A stretch of 64,000 nucleotides of DNA, from positions 1-64,000 of the forward strand of contig NZ_JAHLPN010000014.1 in NCBI RefSeq assembly GCF_018917935.1. The letters are read 5' to 3'. This DNA is from Kineothrix sp. MSJ-39. GTDB taxonomy: Bacteria; Bacillota; Clostridia; Lachnospirales; Lachnospiraceae. The translations under genes were made by a program, and so were the position numbers. A model generated the notes under the pieces. The model saw only the letters and a list, made by a program, of their open reading frames with translations, had not been told where the DNA came from and did no database searches. Position 1 is the stretch's first letter. The number at the start of each line of letters is the position of its first letter. This document shows positions 1 to 7,574 of this stretch, in pieces.

Positions 1-54
1 CGCATAGTATAATTACTATTGGTATTGTTATTTAGTAGCATAATTAATTATACC

Positions 55-92
55 AAAAAATCGCTCAGACCTCACGGTCCGGGCGATTTTTC
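55..92. terminator. Bidirectional terminator-like hairpin
   Basis: The arms AAAAATCGC and GCGATTTTT enclose an imperfect inner stem (AGACC/GGTCC). T-runs on both strands make it a plausible bidirectional terminator, probably for a gene that ends left of the window. This is seen directly; no folding energy was computed. Confidence 0.5.
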
Positions 93-218
93 TGTCAGGG
101 GAGTTTTTTTACAGCCCCTTGCGCCTGCGGCGGTCGCATGCGACATCTACATTGTGCGCCGCAGTGCGCATCCTCGCGGAGCATTTTTTTGTAATAGGAA
201 CGAAGTTTCCTATTACAC

Positions 219-250
219 AAAAAAATGGAAGCAACCGAAATTGCTTCCAC
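219..250 (-). terminator. metK intrinsic terminator
   Basis: On the minus strand the stem TGGAAGCAA/TTGCTTCCA has a short loop and is followed by a run of T residues, about 50 bases after the metK stop codon. It has the classic intrinsic terminator layout. Confidence 0.75.
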
Positions 251-299
251 CATTTTATATAGTAGTAACGATTTAAAATCACATACGCAAAATCGCATC

Positions 300-1487
300 T
301 TATAAATATGCTTTCAGCGTATCAACCTTGTCCAGCTTCTCCCAAGGCAGATCCAGATCATGTCTGCCAAAGTGTCCGTAAGCTGCTGTCTGTTTGTAGA
401 TCGGACGTCTCAGGTCAAGCATCTTGATGATACCTGCCGGTCTGAGATCAAAGTTCTCACGGATGATCTCTACAAGCTTCTCATCGGAAAGCTTGCCTGT
501 TCCGAATGTATCAACCATTACGGATGTCGGCTGTGCAACACCGATCGCATAAGAAAGCTGGATCTCACATTTTTCTGCCAGGCCTGCTGCCACGATATTC
601 TTTGCCGCATATCTTGCTGCATAGGCTGCACTTCTGTCAACCTTTGTACAGTCCTTACCGGAGAATGCGCCGCCGCCGTGTCTTGCATATCCGCCGTAAG
701 TATCTACGATGATCTTACGTCCTGTCAGACCCGCATCACCGTGTGGTCCACCGATCACGAAACGGCCTGTCGGGTTAATGAAATATTTCGTATCTGCATC
801 CAGAAGTTCCTTTGGCAGGATCGGATCAAATACATATTTCTTGATATCTTCATGGATCTGTTCCTGTGTGACATCCGGGTCATGCTGTGTGGAAAGTACA
901 ACTGCTTCCAGACGGAGCGGCTTTCCGTTTTCATCATATTCTACGGAAACCTGGCTCTTGCCATCCGGGCGAAGATAAGGCAGTGTGCTATCCTTACGAA
1001 CCTTTGCAAGCTGACGCGCCAGCTTGTGTGCCAGACTGATCGGATATGGCATATACTCTTCTGTTTCGTTTGTTGCATAACCAAACATCATACCCTGATC
1101 GCCTGCACCGATGGCTTCCAGTTCCTCGTCTGACATTTTGTTTTCCTTTGCTTCGAGCGCTTTGTCAACACCCATAGCGATATCTGCAGACTGCTGATCC
1201 AGTGCTACCATAACTGCACAGGTATCTGCATCAAAGCCGATCTTACCACGGTTATAACCGATCTCATCTACAGTTTCACGTACGATCTTCTGTACATCCA
1301 GATGTGCCTTTGTTGTAATCTCACCTGTTACCAGTACAAAACCTGTACAGCAGCATGTTTCACATGCCACACGGCTCATCGGATCCTGCTCCATGCATGC
1401 ATCCAGAATGGCATCGGAAATGGCATCGCAGACTTTGTCTGGATGTCCTTCTGTAACAGATTCTGAAGTAAATAAACGTTTGTCCAT
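300..1487 (-). CDS. metK: S-adenosylmethionine synthetase
   Basis: This 395-residue enzyme makes S-adenosylmethionine from methionine and ATP in the cytoplasm. The family's ATP-binding GHPDK motif is at residues 14-18, the GAGDQG loop at about 127-132, and the lysine-rich SGKD...KVDRS segment in the second half; the length is normal for MetK. I chose the ATG at 1487 because a consensus AAAGGAGG lies 5 bases upstream. An in-frame start six codons earlier would put that ribosome site inside the gene. The gene stands alone behind a SAM-I riboswitch and attenuator at 1512-1650 and ends at a terminator at 219-250, so expression should fall when SAM is plentiful. Confidence 0.98.
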   Translation of the reverse strand: MDKRLFTSESVTEGHPDKVCDAISDAILDACMEQDPMSRVACETCCCTGFVLVTGEITTKAHLDVQKIVRETVDEIGYNRGKIGFDADTCAVMVALDQQSADIAMGVDKALEAKENKMSDEELEAIGAGDQGMMFGYATNETEEYMPYPISLAHKLARQLAKVRKDSTLPYLRPDGKSQVSVEYDENGKPLRLEAVVLSTQHDPDVTQEQIHEDIKKYVFDPILPKELLDADTKYFINPTGRFVIGGPHGDAGLTGRKIIVDTYGGYARHGGGAFSGKDCTKVDRSAAYAARYAAKNIVAAGLAEKCEIQLSYAIGVAQPTSVMVDTFGTGKLSDEKLVEIIRENFDLRPAGIIKMLDLRRPIYKQTAAYGHFGRHDLDLPWEKLDKVDTLKAYL

Positions 1488-1511
1488 TTTGTCCTCCTTT
1501 GACATTAAGAA

Positions 1512-1534
1512 AGTCCGCTTGAAACAAGCGGACC
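1512..1534 (-). terminator. S-box attenuator terminator
   Basis: The perfect stem GGTCCGCTTG/CAAGCGGACT is followed on the minus strand by a short T-rich tract just upstream of the metK ribosome site. It is positioned to be the riboswitch-controlled terminator. Confidence 0.7.
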
Positions 1535-1549
1535 AATAAACATAGAAGT

Positions 1550-1650
1550 CCTCTTATTGTTCGATAGCTCGCTCAGGTTGGCACCTTCCCGACCGGGGGT
1601 TGCCGTGGCTTCACAGGTCCTCTGTACCTCCACCACTCTGAATAAGAGAA
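1550..1650 (-). promoter_or_regulatory. SAM-I (S-box) riboswitch
   Basis: Read on the minus strand, the leader shows the S-box hallmarks: a CTCTTATT...AATAAGAG closing stem, the AGAGTGGTGGAGG block, then TGAAGCC and GGCAACC. It sits between a sigma-A-type promoter (1693-1721) and a terminator hairpin (1512-1534) in front of metK. In this family SAM binding favours the terminator. Confidence 0.95.
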
Positions 1651-1692
1651 ATTTACCAATATGAAGTTCTACGTAACTACATTGCTATAGCT

Positions 1693-1721
1693 ACTATACG
1701 GCAGAATATAAAAGCCGTCAA
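1693..1721 (-). promoter_or_regulatory. metK promoter
   Basis: On the minus strand a TTGACG -35 box and a TATAGT -10 box are separated by exactly 17 bases, directly upstream of the SAM riboswitch. Transcription would start near 1685. Confidence 0.7.
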
Positions 1722-1747
1722 GTGAAATTTTTATCAAATAAGCAATT

Positions 1748-2956
1748 CTATATATAGTCTGAAATGTACGGTATTTTGTGGAAAAGAACATCATCGAGAC
1801 GGTCTACTGCTTCCGGCTTTCCCTCAATACGCTCCAGTGCATACAGACGCTCTGCGGTTTTATAGCCCAAAAGAAGAGTTGTCAACGTTCCAATCTCCAT
1901 ACTGAGCTTGTATTCCGGTTCTTCCTGTGTCAGATGACAGGCCCCTTCCGAAAAGCAAAGCCTGAAGGAACGGTTATTCCATGGCAGGAGCTTATCTTCA
2001 ATCTCCAGTTCTATGTACAAAGTACCTCCATCCGGATCACATGGATAATTTTCCAGGAAACCCTCGATGTCGATGAGCCTTCCCATGGCATAGGGGCGGA
2101 TCGTTTCCTTAATATCCCCGTCATCCATTTCAAAAGCGATCGGCTCGCTGAAATACGTATTGCCATGTACCTCATCGATCATGGAATCATGTGCATGGAT
2201 ATATTCCCAAAGTCCCTTTTTCGCTTCCCTGTTCAGATAAATCATTTCCTTGATATGCATGATATCATTTTTGATCAGATACACCATAAAGCCGCAAGGC
2301 TTATCCTTCGTATTATAATAAACTGCCACATTGGTATCATCCTCATCCCAACGCCAGTATTCTTCCCATGCAAGCGCATTTCGGAACAGGCAGCCATGCG
2401 TGATCGACGCAAAATGGGAATGCAGCTCATGGAAATCCGTGCTTTCCCAATCCACACGGCGCACATAGCCCGGTGCTTTTACCTTGGTCGGGATCTGCCG
2501 GTCTTTGATGTTAAAGGAGATCTTGTTGGAAATGATCTCCCAACCCAGATGATGATACAGCGGGATCGAATACGGATAGAGAAGCGCAAACGACCGTCCC
2601 TGTTTCTTCATATGAGAAAGGCTTTCAAACATCAGCTTCTTCATGATGCCCTGTCCGGTGTATTCCGGATAGGTACAGACACTCGTTACAAATCCGACCG
2701 GAAAAACCTCTCCGTAAATATTCATTTTCAGCGGATAGACCGCAAACTGTGAAATCAGGGTATCCCCATCAAAACAGCCCAGCACATCTGCACGCTCCAG
2801 CACCGGGAACTTCGATTGCTTGATCTCTTCGTCTTTCCAGCCTGTCGCCGTCAGCTCGTCCTCCGTTACCTGAAAGGTATAGCGGAGCAATGCATTATAT
2901 TGATCCAGATCCTTTGTTTCCAAATAGCGCATTCCGTAATTTTCTACTGCGTTCAC
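1748..2956 (-). CDS. Eis-like GNAT N-acetyltransferase
   Basis: This is a 402-residue protein with the two-part architecture of Eis-type acetyltransferases: an N-terminal GNAT fold and a C-terminal SCP2-like region. The acetyl-CoA loop is visible as the PEYTGQGIMKKL segment near residues 95-110, after the VTSVCTYP strand. Family members acetylate small amines, including aminoglycosides or polyamines, but the substrate cannot be read from sequence. Translation probably starts at a GTG (2954-2956), 7 bases after an AGGAG site; no better-placed ATG exists nearby. It appears monocistronic, downstream of the Rpn gene at 3057-3860. Confidence 0.8.
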   Translation of the reverse strand: MNAVENYGMRYLETKDLDQYNALLRYTFQVTEDELTATGWKDEEIKQSKFPVLERADVLGCFDGDTLISQFAVYPLKMNIYGEVFPVGFVTSVCTYPEYTGQGIMKKLMFESLSHMKKQGRSFALLYPYSIPLYHHLGWEIISNKISFNIKDRQIPTKVKAPGYVRRVDWESTDFHELHSHFASITHGCLFRNALAWEEYWRWDEDDTNVAVYYNTKDKPCGFMVYLIKNDIMHIKEMIYLNREAKKGLWEYIHAHDSMIDEVHGNTYFSEPIAFEMDDGDIKETIRPYAMGRLIDIEGFLENYPCDPDGGTLYIELEIEDKLLPWNNRSFRLCFSEGACHLTQEEPEYKLSMEIGTLTTLLLGYKTAERLYALERIEGKPEAVDRLDDVLFHKIPYISDYI

Positions 2957-3056
2957 TTTCGTTCTCCTACCTGCTTTACATATAATTTGTTTTCCTGTAA
3001 CTATTCAGAACCCCATTCACAAAATCGCATCTTACGATGCTTTCCTTTTATACCGG

Positions 3057-3860
3057 CTACTTGGCAAACGTGTCATAGTATTCCTGTGCTTTTTCTTCTG
3101 ATAAACTGAACTTATTTACAAGTCTGGCAATTGTTTCTTCCTTTGGTCTGTTATATTCAACAGCTGATTCTACAGCTTCTTGGATTTTACCTTCCAATTT
3201 GTAATCTTCAACTAACTTGCACATCTTCTCAACCTCCTCAGAATCATGTTTCATTTCCTGTACCCTTTTGGATTGTTTCGGGAACTCCGGATTATTCATA
3301 TCCGGATTCTTATATTCCTTCATCAGCCTTGCAATCTTGCTGTTATCTTTTCCAACGGTTGTAACGAATATCTCATGAAGTCCGTCATTCAATGCTACAC
3401 CTGTTTCAATACATGTCATTTCCGCATGACTGATCGTCCTTCCATTGTGTAATACATCGAAATCCGCAATATAAATAACAAACAGTTCCTGCACCTGTTC
3501 AAACAAATCTCCCGGTTCCGAACGGTTTACCGTTATCACGGAAGCATTGTACCTTACTCTCTTCACATGGTTTTCATTATCAGCCCTTTGGATTTCAATA
3601 TTAAATACAGTATCCTCATTGCCCTCCGCATAAGCATCCACTCGAATAGAACGCTTTCCGATGATCCTGATACTCTTCTGACCTGAAACAGTTTCTTTCT
3701 TTATTCTTAACAACGGATTTTCCAAAACAACCTGCAATAATTCCTCACAGGCATCCGGATCTTCCATCATCACTTCAAAAAAACAATCATCTATCGGTCG
3801 AAGCTGCCTGACAATTTCCAACTGTCTTTTCTCGGTTTTTCTTGTTTTTTTCTGATCCAT
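3057..3860 (-). CDS. Rpn-family PD-(D/E)XK nuclease / putative transposase
   Basis: This 267-residue protein resembles the Rpn (recombination-promoting nuclease, PDDEXK 'putative transposase') family. The N-terminal RPIDDCFFEVMMED segment is typical. The catalytic core is the VDAYA...NIEIQ stretch (an Asp, then a Glu-x-Gln) in the first third, followed by a charged helical tail. I start at the ATG at 3860 because AGAGGA lies just upstream; the longer frame to 3923 has no ribosome site. A 153-bp leader repeat with its own promoter lies 160 bases upstream. In E. coli Rpn proteins are DNA endonucleases, and whether this one is active is unknown. A fragment identical to its last codons recurs at 4862-4902. 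Confidence 0.75.
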   Translation of the reverse strand: MDQKKTRKTEKRQLEIVRQLRPIDDCFFEVMMEDPDACEELLQVVLENPLLRIKKETVSGQKSIRIIGKRSIRVDAYAEGNEDTVFNIEIQRADNENHVKRVRYNASVITVNRSEPGDLFEQVQELFVIYIADFDVLHNGRTISHAEMTCIETGVALNDGLHEIFVTTVGKDNSKIARLMKEYKNPDMNNPEFPKQSKRVQEMKHDSEEVEKMCKLVEDYKLEGKIQEAVESAVEYNRPKEETIARLVNKFSLSEEKAQEYYDTFAK

Positions 3861-4021
3861 TCCTCTTTCCTTTCTCTGTCTGTTTATAGTTACCTCTATA
3901 TAAAAACAGAGAAAGCATTGCATTATGGATAGCTTTATTATATGTCATTCGAATGCTCTTATCAACATAACAATTTAAACCCATTTGTGGCATTTACCGT
4001 TGATTTCTCTGTTATATTTTA

Positions 4022-4174
4022 AATTGAAAACCCGGGCGAAATACCCTTTCATGATGAGCTAAAGCTCTGAGATACTCGTTGCCTGAAAGGCGCGATGAAT
4101 ATGGTTATGATAGCAGAGGAAAATCTTGAAGTCAACTGTAGAAACGCAGAAAATAAAACAAGAACAGCATATAG
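4022..4174 (-). repeat. 153-bp promoter/leader direct repeat, copy 1
   Basis: This copy matches 5899-6051 without gaps over 153 bases, at about 90% identity counted by hand. On the minus strand it contains TTGACT-17-TATCAT (4107-4135), followed by three small stem-loops: GCC/GGC around TTTCA, GAGC/GCTC, and GGG(T)/(G)CCC. Both copies lie upstream of an Rpn-type gene, so this looks like a shared promoter and structured leader. Confidence 0.85.
4107..4135 (-). promoter_or_regulatory. Candidate promoter in leader repeat copy 1
   Basis: TTGACT (4130-4135) and TATCAT (4107-4112) are 17 bases apart on the minus strand, pointing at the Rpn gene at 3057-3860. The same spacing and boxes occur in copy 2. 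Confidence 0.6.
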
Positions 4175-4230
4175 CCGCAATCACGTTTGGCTACCTTAAG
4201 TAGCCTACACTATCGATTGCTTGCTATATG
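4168..4230. repeat. 63-bp palindromic module, orientation A
   Basis: The module is a long imperfect palindrome: CATATAGC at one end and GCTATATG at the other, GCAATC/GATTGC inside, and GGCTAC/GTAGCC around a five-base loop. It is flanked by sequences that are direct repeats of those around 6045-6274, where the matching module lies in the opposite orientation. Confidence 0.8.
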
Positions 4231-4262
4231 TTGTTCATGTTTTTATATCATCTTTTTATAAG

Positions 4263-4588
4263 TTATTTTGTAATCTTTACAGACTTCTTCTGTCCTTTTC
4301 CCTTGAACAGGCTCTTGTAAGACTTCAACTGCTTCTTTGGTACTTTAATGACACAGTTCTTATTGATACCTGTAAATGCGCCTTTTCCTGATCTGTCTCA
4401 ATATCTGCTATATCTACTTCTTTTATAGACTCCCCTGCTTCTTCTACAGCCTCCTGCTCTACTGACTCATCTACAATCACAGATGTTTCATTCTCTGAAA
4501 CCGTTTCTGCCATTACCGGTATAGAACTGAAGAGCAGTGTTGTAGACAGTAAAACGGTCATCCATTTTTGTATATGTTTCTTTTTCAT
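4263..4588 (-). pseudogene. Collapsed BspA-like leucine-rich-repeat surface protein
   Basis: The first reading frame (ATG 4588) encodes a lysine-rich start, a hydrophobic signal segment ending near VMA, and about 50 acidic residues. It then runs out of frame and stops at 4325. From 4379 to 4263 a different frame encodes AFTGINKNCVIKVPKKQL..., which closely resembles the C-terminal end of BspA-type LRR_5 surface proteins. The whole leucine-rich-repeat body is missing. The simplest reading is a large internal deletion that fused the two ends and shifted the frame, leaving a dead remnant. A weak AGGA precedes the start. Confidence 0.75.
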
Positions 4589-4666
4589 ATGTATCCTGAT
4601 TTCTTTCTTATATGACACTGAAAGTGTTTTAGCTTTCAGAAATCAACTATTTAACATTACAAAAAA

Positions 4667-4708
4667 AGCAGTACAGGTATCAGCAAAGCTGATATCTGTA
4701 CTGCTTTC
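4667..4708 (-). terminator. Terminator downstream of second Rpn gene
   Basis: A long stem (AGCAGTACAG...CTGTACTGCT with GATATCAGC/GCTGATACC inside) is followed on the minus strand by a run of seven T residues. It would end transcripts coming from the gene at 4906-5865. Confidence 0.7.
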
Positions 4709-4861
4709 TATCCTTATTTATAATACTAACATTAAGACATACTACGTCTGTCTGTCAAAATTATCCCATTTCTCATAATCCCTGCAACCCCTTTTTAGAT
4801 AAATCTCTTTTTAGTATATCTTTCACCTGCAGACAGGTCAAGCCCTCTTCTGTATTTCTTT

Positions 4862-4902
4862 TATACCGGTTGCTTGGCAAACGTGTCATAGTATTCCTGT
4901 GC
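4862..4902 (-). pseudogene. Scar of an Rpn-gene 3' end
   Basis: On the minus strand this stretch reads CAGGAATACTATGACACG and then TTTGCCAAG, encoding QEYYDTFAK. That is the exact C-terminus of the gene at 3057-3860, and the following CCGGTATAAAAG also matches. It begins immediately after the stop codon of the other Rpn gene, with no upstream coding part. It probably marks recombination or replacement between paralogous genes. Confidence 0.75.
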
Positions 4903-4905
4903 TGG

Positions 4906-5865
4906 TTAAATCATATTCTCGTAATCGTCTCTATTGATTCCAATTTGTTTGCACGCTTCCTCTTCGGATATATGTTGGCTTTCTGCAAGTAATTGTACAG
5001 ATTTTCTCAATAATTCTTTATCTTTATTCAATATCTCTTTTTGGTTTTCTATTACTGCCTTACTTTCCTCAAGCGCAAGCCTTGCCTCTTCCAGCCGCTT
5101 CTGGATTCCCCGCTCGTGATTGTAGTAGTCCTGCCTTGCACGGCATTGTTCTTTTACTATTTCATCCTGATTGTAAATATATAATGCCTCAGTGGCTTCC
5201 TGTAATTCCTGATTTCTTTCTGCCATCTGTTTCAGCTCCTCCCACGTTTTCGCTTTAAAAACCTGTGTCCAGTAGACCAGTCCCGTATCTACATCTTCTT
5301 GCGTTGCCAGTTTTGTTTGTGTTAAGTCTATCACATACAGGTTAAATTTTGTAGTATATACATTGTGATTTTTGATGTTCAGCATCCGGTATTTAGCAAA
5401 AAATTCCGGATATTCCGGGAAAAGTGTATAGTTTAAAAATCCGATATGATATACCGGTTTGACATTGATGTATTCATCTCCTTTTGCTACGTTATCATAG
5501 CTTCTGGCAAGATAAGACAAAGACCTTTCCGGCCAGTCTTTCAGATCAAGCACCTGCATTTCCAGATTGATAATCGTATTATTGTTGAGAAGTACATGGA
5601 TATCCAGAATAAACGTTTTGTCATCAATTGCTTTCCCAGGTTCAATCGGATTTTGCACAACAATATCTTGCACATCTCCAGCATCCAGCTTCAGGCAAGC
5701 ACATACAATGGAACGTAATACATTTTTATGCTTCTGTAAGATCACCCGAAACATGTAATCATTTAAAAACGTATACGGGATTATGCCCGTTGCATTTTTC
5801 AGTGCTTCCGATACCCCTTCCATTTTCAGTACATCTGAAATAACTGTCTTTTCTTTTTGTGACAT
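4906..5865 (-). CDS. Rpn-family PD-(D/E)XK nuclease / putative transposase
   Basis: This 319-residue protein belongs to the same broad family as 3057-3860 but is clearly divergent. The PYTFLNDYMFRVIL segment (residues about 30-45) is typical of the N-terminus. The nuclease core is FILDIHVL...INLEMQV (Asp, then Glu-x-Gln) around residues 85-105. The last 80 residues form a charged coiled coil (EARLALEESKAVIENQ...). The ATG at 5865 follows AAGGAGGAC. Leader repeat copy 2 ends 33 bases upstream and supplies a promoter. Role is uncertain: family members act as recombination-promoting nucleases. Confidence 0.75.
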   Translation of the reverse strand: MSQKEKTVISDVLKMEGVSEALKNATGIIPYTFLNDYMFRVILQKHKNVLRSIVCACLKLDAGDVQDIVVQNPIEPGKAIDDKTFILDIHVLLNNNTIINLEMQVLDLKDWPERSLSYLARSYDNVAKGDEYINVKPVYHIGFLNYTLFPEYPEFFAKYRMLNIKNHNVYTTKFNLYVIDLTQTKLATQEDVDTGLVYWTQVFKAKTWEELKQMAERNQELQEATEALYIYNQDEIVKEQCRARQDYYNHERGIQKRLEEARLALEESKAVIENQKEILNKDKELLRKSVQLLAESQHISEEEACKQIGINRDDYENMI

Positions 5866-5898
5866 ACTTTGTCCTCCTTGTATAATTGATAGAATAAT

Positions 5899-6051
5899 AA
5901 TTGAAAATCCGGGCGAAATGCCCTTTTAAGATGAGCCGAAGCTCTGAGATACTCGCTGCCTGAAAGGCACGATGAATATGGTTATGATAGCAGAGGAGAA
6001 CCTTGAAGTCAACTGTAGAAGTGTAGATAATAAAACAGGAACATCATATAG
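5899..6051 (-). repeat. 153-bp promoter/leader direct repeat, copy 2
   Basis: This is an ungapped match to 4022-4174. On the minus strand it has TTGACT (6007-6012), 17 bases, and TATCAT (5984-5989), then stem-loops TGCC/GGCA, GAGC-TTCG-GCTC and GGGC/GCCC before the ribosome site of the gene at 4906-5865. Confidence 0.85.
5984..6012 (-). promoter_or_regulatory. Candidate promoter in leader repeat copy 2
   Basis: TTGACT and TATCAT are 17 bases apart and point toward the Rpn gene at 4906-5865. Transcription would begin near 5977, giving a leader of about 110 bases with three hairpins. Confidence 0.6.
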
Positions 6052-6274
6052 CAAGCAATCGATAGTGCAGGCGACTGAGATTTATCGCTCGTTTACCCGG
6101 CGGCGAGATCGAAACGCTCTTTTTCGACCAGAGCCGGGTAAAATACGAGCAAAATATACGTGAACCACCACACATATAAAATCGGCTTCGCCGATGTGTG
6201 GTGGCTGCATAATGAATTTGTTATACAAATTCATTACATTTCGCAAGGTAGCCAAACGTGATTGCGTCTATATG
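6045..6274. repeat. Palindromic module, orientation B, with hairpin-rich insert
   Basis: The ends CATATAGCAAGCAATC...(G)ATTGCGTCTATATG match the reverse complement of 4168-4230, not its forward sequence. About 167 extra bases sit in the middle. They contain stems at 6087-6150 (GCTCGT..ACCCGGC/GCCGGGT..ACGAGC), 6165-6204 (CCACCACACAT/ATGTGTGGTGG around ATCGGC-TTC-GCCGAT) and 6210-6236 (TAATGAATTTGT/ACAAATTCATTA). Confidence 0.8.
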
Positions 6275-6356
6275 ATGTTTCTGTTTTTATATCAACTTTT
6301 TATCGTTTATTTTATTCTTTTCCCTACACCCTTCTGTTTTCTTATCCACCCATGAA

Positions 6357-6385
6357 TTGACAGATAAACCTGCAAAACGTATAAT
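6357..6385 (+). promoter_or_regulatory. Consensus sigma-A promoter for HD-GYP gene
   Basis: TTGACA and TATAAT, both perfect hexamers, are separated by exactly 17 bases and lie about 40 bases before the start codon at 6426. This predicts strong, largely constitutive transcription. Confidence 0.85.
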
Positions 6386-6425
6386 TTAACTAATTTTAAT
6401 TGTTTATGATCGAGGGGCTGATAGG

Positions 6426-7490
6426 ATGAAAAGAACTTTCATAGCCAATTTAATACCGGGCATGGTCACCGGTGAGGATGTCTATTCTTACAACAATCAG
6501 CTGATTGTTTCAAAAGGCACCAAGCTGACGGATAAGATCATTACCCGGCTTGAGTTTTATTCTGTTCCGAGCATCCGCATTATGGAAAACGATGTGCAGG
6601 AACCATCCATATCCGATCCTTATTCTGCACGTATTCAGGCAAGCCCGGAGTTCCTTAAATTTAAGGAAACTTTCGATACAACGGTCGTCGATTTCAAGGA
6701 TCAGATCAACGATATCGTGGAAAAAGGCGCTCCGATCGATGTTTCTGCGATGCTGGATGATACGCTCGAGCTTTTGCAGGCAGACGGCGGAAGTGTCAAT
6801 TTCTTTAATATGCTCCACAATATGCGTGCTTATGATGATCTTACCTACGCACATTGCCTGAATGTTGCCCTGATCTGCAATGTTTTTGCCGGCTGGCTGC
6901 ATTTTTCACAGGAAGATACCGAGCTGGCGACGCTTTGCGGACTGTTTCATGATATTGGGAAGCTTTGTATTCCCGATTCCATTATCAAGAAACCGGATCG
7001 TCTGACGAACGAAGAATATGATGTGATCAAAACGCACACGATCGAGGGCTACAAGCTTCTGCAAAACCAGCCTGTCAACGATCACATCAAAAATGCCGCT
7101 CTCATGCATCACGAGCGCTGTGACGGCAGTGGATATCCTTTCGGACTGACCGGAAACCGCATTGATAAATTTGCCAAGATTGTCAGCATTGCAGATGTTT
7201 ATGATGCCATGACGGCTGCGCGTGTTTACCGTGGACCACTCTGCCCATTTACCGTCATTGATATCTTTGAAAAAGAAGGGCTGCAGAAGTATGAATCCGA
7301 ATATATTCTCTGTTTTCTGAAAAATGTTGTTCTTACCTACATCGGGCAACGTGTCCGCTTAACAAACGGGCAGGAAGGGGATGTCGTTTTCATCAATCCT
7401 CAACAATTTTCACGGCCCATGATCAAATGTGGAGATACCTTTGTTGATCTTTCCAAGCAGAAGGATATTGCGATCGAACGTTTGCTGTGA
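6426..7490 (+). CDS. HD-GYP domain c-di-GMP phosphodiesterase
   Basis: This 354-residue cytoplasmic protein has an N-terminal region of about 130 residues with no recognised domain and an HD-GYP domain from about 135 to 330. The metal-binding HD pair is at 175-176 (GLFHDIGKL). HHE at 228-230 and DGSGYP at 233-238 form the GYP signature, and IADVYDAMTA at 255-264 is the usual following helix. Such enzymes hydrolyse c-di-GMP to pGpG or GMP. A perfect consensus promoter precedes it and a terminator shared with the convergent gene follows. A GAGGGG site lies upstream of the ATG. It is one of several cyclic-dinucleotide elements here, with a GGDEF gene (37835-38821) and a c-di-GMP riboswitch (about 45478-45555). 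Confidence 0.9.
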   Translation: MKRTFIANLIPGMVTGEDVYSYNNQLIVSKGTKLTDKIITRLEFYSVPSIRIMENDVQEPSISDPYSARIQASPEFLKFKETFDTTVVDFKDQINDIVEKGAPIDVSAMLDDTLELLQADGGSVNFFNMLHNMRAYDDLTYAHCLNVALICNVFAGWLHFSQEDTELATLCGLFHDIGKLCIPDSIIKKPDRLTNEEYDVIKTHTIEGYKLLQNQPVNDHIKNAALMHHERCDGSGYPFGLTGNRIDKFAKIVSIADVYDAMTAARVYRGPLCPFTVIDIFEKEGLQKYESEYILCFLKNVVLTYIGQRVRLTNGQEGDVVFINPQQFSRPMIKCGDTFVDLSKQKDIAIERLL

Positions 7491-7529
7491 TATGACTTAT
7501 ATCATGACATTATAAAAACTTGCATTTTT

Positions 7530-7560
7530 AAAGAGGATCACGATATTGTGATCCTCTTTC
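7530..7560. terminator. Bidirectional terminator
   Basis: A perfect 12-bp stem AAAGAGGATCAC/GTGATCCTCTTT lies between the convergent HD-GYP gene and the large surface-protein gene, with T-rich sequence on both exits. Confidence 0.8.
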
Positions 7561-7574
7561 TTATAACTCATTTC

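Larger units (their letters stand above)
1..299. other. Gene-free left edge with hairpins
   Basis: I see no supported gene here. The stretch holds an A/T-flanked stem at 55-92, a GC-rich structure around 118-170 that contains the palindrome GTCGCATGCGAC, a hairpin at 184-222 (GTAATAGGAA against TTTCCTATTAC) and the metK terminator at 219-250. Short open frames on both strands are made by these repeats and lack ribosome sites. Confidence 0.6.
3924..4262. other. Non-coding stretch with leader repeat copy 1
   Basis: No gene is supported here. The stretch carries the first 153-bp leader repeat (4022-4174) and, overlapping it by 7 bases, a 63-base palindromic module (4168-4230), followed by AT-rich DNA up to the BspA remnant. 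Confidence 0.6.
4619..4905. other. Non-coding: terminator and Rpn-gene scar
   Basis: No gene is present. The interval holds the terminator hairpin at 4667-4708 and, against the stop codon of the gene at 4906-5865, a 40-base scar that matches the end of the Rpn gene at 3057-3860. Confidence 0.6.
5866..6425. other. Non-coding stretch: leader repeat and hairpin cluster
   Basis: There is no credible gene in this 560-base interval. It holds leader repeat copy 2 (5899-6051), a 230-base palindromic module containing three further hairpins (6045-6274), a right-hand flank similar to 4231-4280, and the HD-GYP promoter (6357-6385). Confidence 0.7.

Noticed and set aside
4022-4174. Hammerhead ribozyme in the leader repeat (a TGATGAG stretch on the plus strand)
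   Set aside because: The stem after it is not followed by GAAA and the required three-stem core is missing in both copies.
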